DNA of 64,000 nt from Lineus longissimus (Eukaryota > Nemertea > Pilidiophora > Heteronemertea > Lineidae), in assembly GCF_910592395.1 (NCBI RefSeq), contig NC_088315.1, forward strand, positions 17,715,808-17,779,807, given 5' to 3'. The notes beneath the pieces were generated by a model. The model was not told where the DNA came from. It saw only the letters and a program-made list of their open reading frames with translations, and made no database searches. Positions 1 to 10,562 of this stretch are shown in pieces (within the stretch, counting starts at the first letter, position 1; each line of letters begins with the position of its first letter). The position numbers were made by a program, and so were the translations under genes.

Positions 1-3000
1 GAACCTCTCCCACGACACATCGAGTTCGATCTGGCAACGCGATCTCAACGGCGGACTATTTTCCTTGTTATTATTTGACGAACATCCTCGGAGACTGTAG
101 GATCCAGCAGGTATCTCGATCCAGTTGCATCCGACTACATCGGTGTCCACCATGAACCTAAAACAAAAGATTATTGAAATGAAACTCAAAACAAGTTTGT
201 TGCTATTTGCTGGTGTTAGGCAACATGTCCACATACCCTAAATTTTGCAACCATCACCAAGTTAGCTGATGGTCACAAACTGTAGGGATGTCGACCAGGC
301 TTTAAGATTTTGAAGCAGCAAACTTGTTTCGAAATGTTTGGACGTGTTCATTCTCGAAAACACGTTTGCTGAAGTTGGGCGAAAACAGTCAATCGAGAGA
401 AGAGCTGGTGATCATGTTTGCTGAAGTTGGCAGTACCAGCAAATCGAGAGAAGAGCTGGTGATCATGTTTGCTGAAGTTGGCAGTACCAGCCAATCAGAG
501 AAGAGCTGGTGATCATGTTTGCTGAAGTTGGCAGTACCAGCCAATCAGAGAAGAGCTGGTGATCATGTTTGCTGAAGTTGGCAGTACCAGCCAATCAGAG
601 AAGAGCTGGTGATCATGTTTGCTGAAGTTGGCAGTACCAGCCAATCAGAGAAGAGCTGGTGATCATGTTTGCTGAAGTTGGCAGTACCAGCCAATCAGAG
701 ATGAGCTGGTGATCATGTTTGCTGAAGTTGGCAGTACCAGCCAATCAGAAGAGAGCTGGTGATCATGTTTGCTGAAGTTGGCAGTACCAGCCAATCAGAA
801 GAGAGCTGGTGATCATGTTTGCTGAAGTTGGCAGTACCAGCCAATCAAGAGAAGAGCTGGTGATCATGTGCTTCACTAGCTCAAACAAATGGCCAATATT
901 TTGCTTAGCAATGTCAGTATCGTTTATTGTGCGGGGGTTTAACCCTTACATAAGCGAACTCATGTGTTTGGTGGTGTTTGCAAACAAACGTTTGGCAAAT
1001 TTTGGCAATGTTGACTAGCCTTGAAACACAAATTCAAACTGGAAGATGGATGATGCCCAAAAGCTCTTTAAGTACAGTAGAACCTCTCTATTAAGGACAC
1101 CCCCGGGACTGACAAGTGCTGTCCTTAATAGAGGTGTCCTGATTAGAGAGGTCAAATTTAATGAAAACAACCACTTTGGGACAAAACTAGTGTCCTTAAT
1201 AGAGAGGGTGTCCTTATTAGAGAGGTGCCCGCTAAGGGAGGTTCCACTGTATAACGGTGAACCAAGGACCCAGGGATATGCGAAACGTACCGAACAACAT
1301 AGGCAATGTCGCTTTCAAAAGTCGAATAAGCTTGTGTTGAATAGCCGGAAACATTGAAGCCTCCTTCAAGAATGCGCTTAGCAGCTGGGACAATCCTTGG
1401 TATAGCCATCGTCACACGCAGAAATGGAACTTTTTTGTTGCAATGGAAACCATAAATACCTGGAAAACAAAGAAGAAATTCGGTAAGAACTTTGTGCGAA
1501 AACGTCTGACGTCTATTTGATGCTGAAGAAGGAGGCAAAGTGCCTTGCATGAGGACACGAATAAAACAACATAAGTTACTGCTGAGAAGTGGTTCATACG
1601 CTTTGATTTTTAATTCAATGAACCTGTTTTTGAGAAATATATTGATATTTCTGATGCAATTTTCTGATGAAACGCCATAAGTTTATGAACATGTGACCCG
1701 CCATGACGAAACAAGTCGCATGTCGCTCCGAGCTTGACAGGTTGAGACGGACTGGCTGTTCATTTCACTCTTGTCTGCCTTTTGTGACATCTGAGTGTAT
1801 CAATTTCTTCTATTATGTCCTGGTGTCATTTTAGGCTCATCTTTTGTGCGACCTGCGACATTTTGCCGCGCTGGGTCACAAATGTGATCTGGTCACATTC
1901 CTGAGTTCAACTAAGTACCATTGGCCAGAACGATATGAAAAACAGTATGTTACTTACTTTCTTTCATGTGCATATCAACGGCTAGAACACACTGTGCGAC
2001 ATCTTTGGCCGATCGTTCTTTCAGCAATGCATCATTCAGTGCATTCTAAAATGAAATTGGAAAGCCATACTTTATGAGAAGAAGTCCTATAGTGAAGAGT
2101 CTATAAGTCAAGTCCTCATTCTGTTATATGGATACAACAGTGTTCTCCAGAAGGCCAATTGTCAGGGTGGCCCACCCTACCTTGGCAGCTTACCACCCTA
2201 CCTTGGAAGAGCCACCCTATCTTGCTCTAGAACTTTGTAGAGGGTTCCTAAAGGGCCATCCTATCTCAAATTGCTGACCACCCTACCTTGTGTTGCACAC
2301 TGGTAAAACGTCATGAAAATCAAGGTATCACCCTACCTTGAGAAAACCCCGTGGAGAATAATGTACAATGGGATGAAACTTTTGCCTGTTGGTCCAAAAC
2401 GCCCTCGAATTGCTTCTGACAAATTGTTAATTTTCTGCAAATTTTTCACCCCCAGTCCCAAAGGTTACGAAGAGTTAGCCGCACCTTGAATTTTTTACAA
2501 TCCTCAGCTTTGAAGTTTAACGGTGCCGTCACGAAGAAATATGGCGGGAATCCATGGATGTGGGCGAGAATGCTGTTGCCGTCCATTGTAATGCCATACA
2601 TTCTGATGATCGGGACAGGGCCTACAGTGGAACCCGGCATACCAGGGAGGGGCTGGCCTGAAAACAAGAACAAACGTGCAACTACAGTGGAACCTCCCTT
2701 AGTGGACACCTCTCTATTAAGGACAACCTCTCTATTAAGGACAGTAGTTTCGGTCCCAAATTGGTTGTTTCCATTGACTTCGACCTCTCTAATCAGGACA
2801 CCTCTCTATTAAGGACAGCATTTATCAGTCCCGAGGGTGTCCCTAATAGAGAAGTTCTACTATAATGGTGAATGATACAACAGTGGAACCTCTCTTAGCA
2901 GACATTTCTCAATTCAATTCAGCCTTTGTAATCAGAACACCTCCCTATTAAGGACAGCACTCGTCAGCCCCAAGGGTGTCCTTGATAGAGAGGTTCTGCG

Positions 3001-4778
3001 GTAAAATGATCAACCATCTAGGGAGACCACTCGGCGTCGGTACTTTTGATGGAATGGATCTCACGAAAAATGATTGTGGTTTCATCCGACACCTTGTTTG
3101 TTGTTTTTCTGGTATAAAAAAAACCTGTACCTCTGAATGAGACCTAAAAGTGTCCCTCCGGGTGGATTTGATTGGCCATTACGCCATTGTTTTACAATTA
3201 GAGGAAACCATACAAGGACCAATGATTCTTACCGACATAATAATCGACATCAACTTGCTGGAAGACAAACTTATCCTTCTTGGGATTCAAGTCTTTGGGA
3301 ACTGGTGGCCTAGCCCATTTTGGATTTGTACTCTGGTAAGCGGGTCCATCACCTGAAATACAACTTATCGAATGTAGCCCTCAGTCTAATACAATTTATC
3401 AAATGTAGCCCTCAGTCTAATACAATTTATCAAATGTAGCCCTAAGTCCAATATAACTTATCAAATGTAGCCCTCAGTCCAATCCAACTTATTAAATGCA
3501 GCCCTCAGTCCAATACAACTTATCAAATGTAGCCCTCAGTCCAATACAACTTATCAAATGTAGCCCTCAGTCCAATACAACTTATCAAATGTAGCCCTCA
3601 GTCCAATACAACTTATCAAATGTAGCCCTCAGTCCAATACAACTTATCAAATGTAGCCCTCAGTCCAATACAACTTATCAAATGTAGCCCTCAGTCCAAT
3701 ACAACTTATCAAATGTAGCCCTCAGTCCAATACAACTTATCAAATGTAGCCCTCAGTCCAATACAACTTATCAAATGTAGCCCTCAGTCCAATACAACTT
3801 ATCAAATGTAGCCCTCAGTCCAATACAACTTATCAAATGTAGCCCTCAGTCCAATACAACTTACCAAATGTAGCCCTCAGTCCAATACAACTTATCAAAT
3901 GTAGCCCTCAGTCCAATACAACTTATCAAATGTAGCCCTCAGTCCTAAGAGGACAGAGCATGAATGAAGAACAGGCCAACTACAGCAAAATTCTGATTGA
4001 TTTCCTCAGCCATTTTAGGCAGTTTTTCCACCAATTGATGCAATATCAAGATAAGTTACCCAACACATCCTGTGAGTCATTGTCCGCGACCTCAGCCTCA
4101 TAATCGTCCAGCATCGCCAACTCGGCCTCAAAGGTCGACGGGTCATCGTCATCATCCCCCCTAGAAAAGAATTTTTTTTAATCACGATTTTATAATTGTG
4201 TATAGGCCTCACCTCCTCTAATGCAGGATAATGAGCAATTTAGGTGCCACTACAGTTAGGCACCAACTGGGTTTATTGGCCCTGTGACGCTGTCTTCCGC
4301 CAGAGGTGAAGACCATTGCAAGCTATTTACGTTTCTCACTTGGTGGCTGGTGGGGTCTTGTGCTTGCCCTGACCTCGACACCAGGTACAAGAAACCTTAG
4401 TTTTACATCTCATTGACATCCCTCCAAGTCCTACTTTGAAGTTTTACGTTTTGTTTTACTCGAAATCTTCTCTCAGACATCAACTGTATCAAACACATCC
4501 CAAAGACCAAGTCTTTTTGGCAAATTATTGCTAGTTCAATCGTTGTGCTTTCATTCAAATGAACAAAATGATAAAGGAATATCCCTTTTTTCCAACCCAT
4601 CTACCTTTCCTTTCGAGTATTGATAAAAGGTAAATACCACACGCAAATCTATTGAAACCCCAATAAATTTAAACAACATTTCACAATGATAAGTGTCTCT
4701 TAAGTTGAAGACATACCTCATTTTCTTCTGCGGAGGCCCAGTACCGTTTGCATTGCCATACTTCTTTCGTTTGTCCAT
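1..4778 (-). CDS. POLD1: DNA polymerase delta catalytic subunit, N-terminal part (7 exons, runs off the left edge)
   Basis: Coding exons in transcript order are 4778-4717, 4160-4060, 3352-3233, 2657-2485, 2045-1958, 1459-1291 and 157-1. All six introns are GT-AG and the phases agree, giving 290 codons. POLD1 is the polymerase and proofreading subunit of the replicative B-family polymerase delta in the nucleus. Recognition is by protein similarity: a basic start (MDKRKK, PPQKKMR), an acidic [10 protein letters not shown] stretch, [22 protein letters not shown], the [14 protein letters not shown] block, [14 protein letters not shown], and [18 protein letters not shown] at the window edge. The exonuclease and polymerase active sites lie beyond the window, so catalytic residues cannot be checked. 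ATG 4778 is the first in-frame ATG. A 3' splice site at 4807-4808 implies an intron in the 5' UTR. Introns are loaded with minisatellites and MITEs. Confidence 0.95.
365..868. repeat. 50-bp minisatellite in POLD1 intron 6
   Basis: About ten head-to-tail copies of a 50-bp unit containing GATCATGTTTGCTGAAGTTG and GCAGTACCAGCCAATCAGAG. The first and last copies carry a 1-bp insertion (51 bp). Middle copies are almost identical. No coding role is seen. Confidence 0.95.
1073..1251 (+). mobile_element. TA-flanked MITE, family 1, copy 1
   Basis: Starts TACAGTAGAACCTC and ends GAGGTTCCACTGTA. The body carries CTCTATTAAGGACACC and its inverse GGTGTCCTTAATAGAG, so each half resembles the other. The TA at both ends suggests a Tc1/mariner-type TA target duplication. 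Lies in POLD1 intron 6. Confidence 0.85.
1692..1880 (+). mobile_element. MITE-like element with TGTGACCC ends, copy 1
   Basis: A 189-bp element with inverted ends TGTGACCCGCCATGACG and CGCGCTGGGTCACA. Two further copies in the opposite orientation lie at 26170-26360 and 51230-51421. The three share AAGTCGCATGTCG, CTGTCAAGCTCGGAGC and GATTTCACAAAAG blocks in one orientation or the other. Lies in POLD1 intron 5. Confidence 0.8.
2160..2342 (+). repeat. Loose repeats of CCACCCTACCTTG
   Basis: About seven copies of CCACCCTACCTTG or close variants (CCACCCTATCTTG, CCATCCTATCTCA, TCACCCTACCTTG), separated by unequal spacers of 10 to 60 bp. Lies in POLD1 intron 4, 1.7-kb side of exon 4. The function is unknown; the uneven spacing makes it unlike a simple tandem array. 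Confidence 0.6.
2683..2863 (-). mobile_element. TA-flanked MITE, family 1, copy 2
   Basis: Reverse orientation: starts TACAGTGGAACCTCCCTTAG and ends GTTCTACTATA. It sits in POLD1 intron 3, and its outer end is only about 25 bp upstream (in transcript sense) of the exon 4 acceptor at 2658-2659. Confidence 0.8.
2879..3002 (-). mobile_element. TA-flanked MITE, family 1, copy 3 (internally deleted)
   Basis: Starts ACAGTGGAACCTCTCTTAGC and ends AGAGAGGTTCTGCGGTA. At 124 bp it lacks about 55 bp of the middle compared with full copies. It lies 15 bp from copy 2 in the same orientation. Confidence 0.7.
3357..3945. repeat. 31-bp minisatellite abutting the POLD1 exon 3 acceptor
   Basis: About 19 head-to-tail copies of a 31-bp unit with cores AATACAACTTATCAAATGTA and GCCCTCAGTCC. 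Central copies look identical; variants are at the edges. The array starts within a few bases of the exon 3 acceptor (AG at 3353-3354 on the minus strand), so the terminal copy supplies the branch-point and pyrimidine region of that intron. Confidence 0.95.
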
Positions 4779-5393
4779 ATTTAGTACCACAAGCTATTTC
4801 CGTCAACTGAAATGAAAAAATATAATAAGAAGTGAAAGAAGTATGGACATCGCATCAAAGACTTCGTCATTTTTAAGTTATATCATTCATTGTGTACAAG
4901 GCCTAACACCAACAGAAAAACATGTACTAGGCTATGTAGGCCTAGGAATAGGATACATGAGTCACTATTTAAGTTAAATTTAAGTCGGCTGCGCTATTGC
5001 CCGAAGTCAGCTTAGGCCTTCTAAGGCCTCTTGGCAGTCTTGGACGTGTTCCGAGTGTGCGCATTTGATCTGTTTCAGCTCCGATTCGATTCGTCTTCTT
5101 CGAAAAGGCCTAGGCCAATATATCAGTCTATCATAGGGCCTACAGACATGACAGATCAAGAGATGAGACTAGGCCTATTTCAGTATTTGAGTTGAGTTTC
5201 AGTTTGTTATTCTGATTTTTCTATTTATCAACAAAAAACTAACTACTGAATGCTAACTTTGTTGTATGTAATGGTGTTTTTATTCAACTAATAGTTATGA
5301 AGCGTCTGTGTCTTTATTCATTGGCTGACAGTATCGTTTTCAAGAAGAATCACTCAAAATGAATGAAATCCTGCAATCACTCCAAAAAATTCA

Positions 5394-5470
5394 TTTCCCG
5401 GGAAAATGGCGCGAGACACGTGGCGCCATCTACAATTCAAACTAACTAAATAAGTTCTTGTGGCGGGAAA
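5394..5470. promoter_or_regulatory. E2F-like sites in the probable POLD1 promoter
   Basis: A 12-bp palindrome TTTCCCGGGAAA lies at 5394-5405, followed by GGCGCG, an E-box CACGTG at 5417-5422 and a second E2F-type site GGCGGGAAA at 5462-5470. They lie 620-690 bp upstream of the POLD1 ATG, beyond a 3' splice site at 4807-4808, so the transcript probably starts here and has a leader intron. E2F control of S-phase replication genes is established knowledge; its use here is inferred. Confidence 0.5.
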
Positions 5471-5815
5471 TTCAAATCTGCACACTGGTTTTTTATCCTC
5501 GTTTTTGTCAGATCAAGAGATCAATGGATGCCGAGGATGGATGGATGTCTTTTTTTCAATCAGAAACGCTCTGATTTAAATTGTCTATTCATCTTAGCCA
5601 ATTTAGCATGCGACGCTCGGAGGATGCGACGAAGCGACCGGCCGGATTACTGTAAAATCGGATAGGAGCCGTCTTAATTTTCACTTCTCGGGTCAACTCG
5701 CCGTTAAATAATATCGGAGTTGGGTGAAGGGGTAAAGTAAACATCTGTTTTTTTAAGATAAAAACATTTAGTCACAACCAATCCGAATACCATGGTCGCA
5801 AAAACGTTCATCTCG

Positions 5816-6100
5816 CCACGGACTTTCATACAATAGACAGAAGTCCATCCCACTCCAAGGACTAAGTCAAATCATCCCAAGGACTTTCATACAATAGAAG
5901 TAGTCAGTCCATCCCGCCAAGGACTTCCATATAGAAGGCCAGTCATCCCGCCATCGCATCCTGAGGAAATCAGGGGTTAATGTTTGCTTCTCCGGCCCTG
6001 TTTGTGTGCAGGGCCGGAAAAGCGAACATTAACCCCTGATTTCCTCAGGATGTCCCGCCAAGGACTTCCATACAACAGAAGTCCGAAATCCCGTCTTGGA
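5816..6100 (+). repeat. Degenerate repeats of CCCGCCAAGGACTTCCATAC
   Basis: About six diverged copies of a 40-65 bp unit with the core AAGGACTTTCATACAATAGA and the linker CAGTCCATCCCGCC. The array is interrupted by a 94-bp inverted repeat at 5958-6051. Confidence 0.65.
5958..6051. repeat. 94-bp near-perfect inverted repeat
   Basis: The arms run from ATCCTGAGGAAATCAGGGGT through CCGGCCCTG, and the inverse CAGGGCCGG runs back to AGGAT, around a short TTTGTGTG-like loop. Arms are about 42 bp with few mismatches. It could fold into a strong hairpin in DNA or RNA. It looks like an insertion into the surrounding repeats. Confidence 0.85.
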
Positions 6101-6371
6101 AGAGACTCTAATGCAACAAGCCACCAAACTTGTCTCCTTCGTCGGGAGTCGTAAGAGATACATGGGGGTCTTTTCTTGGCCCTGGCATCAGAAGCACCAG
6201 GAAGGACCTCATGCTTTTACGTCTCCTCAGGATAGACTCCCGGGGCAGTCCATTGCGTCATTCCTTATGGGTGAGGGACGAGGCCGGTCCACTGCGTCCG
6301 GAGTGTATATACCTTAGAAGGTAGTGTTGCAATGTGGTGTTGATATCCTGCTTAAAAGACACTGAGACATA

Positions 6372-6440
6372 ACAGCAGTGATACCCGGGAGTCGAACCCA
6401 CGACCTCCTGATGATGAGCCTCATTATCAGCTTACGAGTC
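6372..6440 (-). mobile_element. tRNA-derived SINE head
   Basis: On the minus strand the sequence reads GGCTCATCATCAGGAGGTCG, then a good polymerase III box B, GGTTCGACTCC (6398-6388). Its anticodon-arm region resembles elongator tRNA-Met. The A box is decayed and no tRNA cloverleaf forms. The downstream body (6130-6370) is of unknown origin. Confidence 0.55.
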
Positions 6441-6741
6441 CGAATAGTTTTAATTCCCGTGGTTTGTGAGTGCCCGGCCAGGCCTGGTGAATGGCTAAAG
6501 TGACCAGATTGTGATTGATTTTAATCATGCCTGCGTTGATTGAATTTGGAGTCCGGGGTTAACGGTGATCTTGCCAAGACATGCAGTTGTGACCCACTGG
6601 TCCAGTTACCCAACACTCGTCCACTGATAGTGATGTCCATACCTTTCGTGTACATAACGACTGATTAATCAGTACACCTATCAAACTCGACATACTATCA
6701 GGTGATAATAAGTTCGTGTCCTCTTTCGAGAAGCAGCCATC

Positions 6742-9080
6742 ATGGACTCGCATGTACTTTCTTTCGGAATCTTCTTAGGAGTGTTTTTACTTTTCATTAT
6801 TACACGTAAGTGAGAAAAAACGAAAGTCTTTTCAGATGGACAAGCTAATTCTCTGTTTGAAACTACTGGTTGCCTATAATTGTTCCGGCAACGTTCCATG
6901 GAGCATTTTCTATTGTCCGTCATGGAGACCGCCGCTCCCTAATGGAACAGTGTCGTTCATAGTACTCCAAGATGGCGCCCATTTTTGGAGAGAACGATAC
7001 GCCCCAAGGACACGCACTCGGTTGTAATTTTTTTCGTGCTCCAACCCTGGCACAAAGGAGTCACCACGTAGTTTATGGTTGAAAAAAAATTGTTATGATG
7101 AAAAAGTCACATTTCTTAGACTGAGAGGGGATCGAGTTTTCTATCATCTGGAGATAATGAAGGTATTTGTAGGACGTGTGTTATACTTGCTTGAAACAAC
7201 TAAACATGATCCTGGCTATGGTGATCCTCGGGAAACCATCGTTGCCATTTCACCAGCCACGCCATAAACTTTCGCATATCAAGTTGCTGGTTATCCAGAA
7301 ATATAAGTAGGCTATTCTAAGAAAAGTTCGTGGGTTGATTAATAGACGCACTGCTCAAATTCCTTTCAGCCCAATGTCAGTCGGCCACTGACGAAAGTCA
7401 CAAAGCCGGTCCAGCAAATGTAGTTGGCGGGAAGCTCAGATGCCACCAGTGCAATGTTAAGCTTGGGACGGCGGAGAGGACCGTCAACTGCAACAAGACC
7501 ACCATCGAGCTCAACTGCGCCGTCTGCATGAAGATCGAGACCACCATCATTACTGGGAGGAGGAAGCCGAAGGAATGGGAGACGCATTATGACAGTAAGT
7601 GGGTCTACACTGCGGACGTCAGTGGGTTTGCCTCATCCCTATCCGAAGATTATGTTAAGGATGACTAATGGCATACCTCGGGAGTGTAGATACTAAGATG
7701 TCTTACTACTTCCAATTGCCTGGGATGGAAACCTTTAACGGTTCTTCTACCGACGCGACTATCTTAAAAACCTCTACGGGTGCACTGTGTGAGCCGAAAC
7801 CATTAGGTTTTTCAAAAGCTCAACCTCTATTCCTAAAACCCAGTGTGTTTTTTTCACTGAGCATCGAGAGAGAGGGAGACTGCACTCCTGTTCAAGAACT
7901 TTTCTTGACCACCTGGATAATAAAATATTTCTGAATTTATCATAAAGCTATAACTCAAGCAAGGTCGGGCTCCATGCATCCTGACTCTCATGCGTTGGCG
8001 TCACCACTATCGAGCTCCACAAACGTGAGTGATTTAGCGATCTCAAAACATTGCCGGTCAAGATGAGCTCCATGGTGATGGTCAAGTTTTTAAAAACAGG
8101 TTCAGGGCCGTATATAACTTTTTTGTCCGGGGGGGGGGCAGTGGGATAGATCGCCGAAGGCGATCTGCATGCGCCGCAGGCGCATCCGAACGGGGGGCCC
8201 TCCCCCAGAAAAATTTGAAAATAAAAGGTCTGAAATGGCATTTTTTTCTGGCATTTGGAAGTGTGAATCAATAGTATTTTTACTCTAAAAAAGGACCACT
8301 TTTATGAAGTATTTTACGAAAATACCACATTTGGACAGAAAATGTTAATTTGCAGATTATAAGGGTTGCACCTGAGTTGATGACATCTGCTATCCATATG
8401 CTGCTATCATGCTGGTAAAGCTATGACTAAGATTAGTTTGTCTTTTTATTACTGTCTGAAATTTTTTTTTTCAACATTTATTGCACAGGGGGGCAGCTCC
8501 CCCCCCCCCCCCCCTCTAAATACGGCCCTGACTGGTTTGGCCAAGTAGACGCTTATAACCACTTCACTACTGGACATTTTATACGTTATTCGATTGATCA
8601 CTGGGCTCCACGTGAAGTGTCATTCCCGGCAATCACGTAATAACGCGCAAAGCATCATGCATCGTATTCGTAGTACATTGCGTCATGACGTCATCAGACC
8701 ACAGGAGCGTCGTGAGAACCGAAATATTTTTCGGGCAACAGTAGTGAAGTGAATGAAATAACGACAAATTAATTAACGCCAGGGTTAAAGATAAAACTTC
8801 TTTTGAACAATCAGGCCCATGATGTTATTGATGTTTTTACACACAACACTCACAGTGCTCTCTCATTTCAGCTTACGAAGTGACTTCCAAAATCTGCCTG
8901 GAGAATGCCTTGGATGCGCGAACATATGACGGATGCTTCTATAACCAAGGGGCACAGGGATACAGCACCGTGTGTTACTGTAGCGGGGAGGATCTATGTA
9001 ACCATGGCAACAGGCCACTGTTGTCATTAGCAACAATAATTTCGGCGGCAATTTCGATTATTCTGGTCAGACTAATTTAG
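6742..9080 (+). CDS. Ly6/uPAR-type GPI-anchored three-finger protein (Ly6-A)
   Basis: Exons 6742-6805, 7370-7594 and 8872-9080 join through two phase-1 GT-AG introns into a 165-residue protein. Exon 1 encodes a signal peptide (MDSHVLSFGIFLGVFLLFII). The middle exon starts the fold with LRCHQCN and NCAVCMKI; the last exon carries KICLENA, DGCFYNQGAQG and the family's closing motif CYCSGEDLCN. A hydrophobic tail with almost no charge (LLSLATIISAAISIILV) follows, as expected of a GPI-anchor signal. The protein is therefore probably displayed on the outer cell surface. Ly6 proteins generally bind receptors, channels or adhesion partners; the ligand is unknown. The gene structure matches Ly6-B next door, suggesting an old local duplication, though the sequences are far apart. 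Confidence 0.86.
8103..8530. mobile_element. hAT-like non-autonomous element with GC hairpins
   Basis: Ends are CAGGGCCGTAT and ATACGGCCCTG, an 11-bp inverted repeat starting CAGGG as in many hAT elements. Just inside are G- and C-runs and two small perfect hairpins, AGATCGCCGAAGGCGATCT and ATGCGCCGCAGGCGCAT. No 8-bp target duplication is visible. The 428-bp element codes for nothing and lies in Ly6-A intron 2. Confidence 0.65.
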
Positions 9081-10562
9081 TTTCATCAGGGATCAGGGAA
9101 TACATCGACATGTTTTTTCATTCATGGAAACTCAGTTTTCACGTGGACTGACGAATTAACAAACGCGCTGACTCCATCTCTGACTGATATGGGCAATGTT
9201 GCCGAGTCAATTACGGAGTTATTTATTGATGGTTTTTATACCATAAATCTGTAACTCAGAGCAAACATGATCGCAGCCACTTGGACAGCAAGATTCGAGA
9301 CCCACTGACTGTTGAAGGATCGACGACACGTTTCCGAGATCATCAACATGTGGCGCGCATGACTGGGTTGTGCGTGTGGGGGGGGGGGGGGGGGTCGGGT
9401 CAACGTGTGCCATGGGAGGTGCATGCGACTGACTTTGGAGTGTCGTGGATGATATCAGGGTTGGGTTGAAGCAATATTGTTTTTGCATGTCATGGTACAT
9501 ATCAAATTAACTAAGATGGATCAGCTGGGAAGAGGGAAAAGAGCGCATTTTGCCCGAGAGCAGTCAATAGACAGGGTCAGATTTTTTCCGAAAACGAGAA
9601 CGATGGATTTTTCATCATCAAGTCAAGTTTAATGTTTTGTATTATTGTTGGCATACCATGCAGACGCGATGTTTCTTTGCATTTCGGACAAAAGGCAGCG
9701 CGACATCCGTAGTCAAAGTGCCGCTCAAATACCTCCGTTCTCGTTCTCGCTCTCGTTCCCGGATCAAAATCCGAACCTCTCTAGCATTAGTGTACATGTA
9801 GTGCCTCGAGTGTGACAATCACTGACTGGAAGTCTTCTACTCATCAATAATTGTACAGAACTTGATTGTTTGTGTGCCAGTTCTCTGTGGAAAGATAAAT
9901 CTTGGAGTTTTAGGCCGGGCTGGTTACTCAAAGGATATATAAATTCGTAGTACTCATAATTGGACTTCTGATGACTACATGATGGGATTATATTTACTGA
10001 GTCAGAAACAATGAAAAGATACAAGCTTAGTAATGGACGACTGAGAATTTGCCTGCAGTGATAGTTCTGTATAATCTTGGGTCGGATTGAAAAAGTTATA
10101 CTCCTAGAATGTTATTTGGTAGATTTTAATTGTAATGGGGCATATAATCAATTTGTCATAAAAGAAGTCAGAGTTCTGCCAATGAATCAATCAACAAATT
10201 TTGCTTGTAAAATTTTTAATTTGCTATACCAGCACGTTTTACTTGACTTGGTCAATTCATTGACATGGCCTTTGCTCACAGTGATCTACCCATAAGTTAG
10301 CATGAAAGCTTTCCGCAATGAAGTTCGTTACGAACAATATGATTGAGCAAATTGTACTGTTCTATGCTGTTCCACAATTTTGACAATGTTCTGACCTCCT
10401 CATGACAGAGACTTTTATGAACACATGATTCAGCAAGTACAATGTTATTGGTACACCCTGTATTATTCGTGCACTTCCCGGCGCATGCGCACTTTAGTTT
10501 CGCCCTTCTCGCGATTGATCTTGGAAAATTTGCACTGCAAAATTCCTGCATATTCCCACACC
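9081..10562. other. Intergenic stretch between Ly6-A and Ly6-B
   Basis: Holds the 3' region of Ly6-A and the promoter region of Ly6-B. I see a 17-base G run at 9378-9394 but no recognisable gene, no canonical AATAAA for Ly6-A and no clear TATA box. Confidence 0.6.

Noticed and set aside
3357-3945. CRISPR-like array of 31-bp units
   Set aside because: Units are head to tail with no spacers, and the DNA is eukaryotic.
6372-6440. Functional tRNA-Met gene
   Set aside because: Box B is good but the A box and acceptor stem do not form, so it is a SINE remnant.
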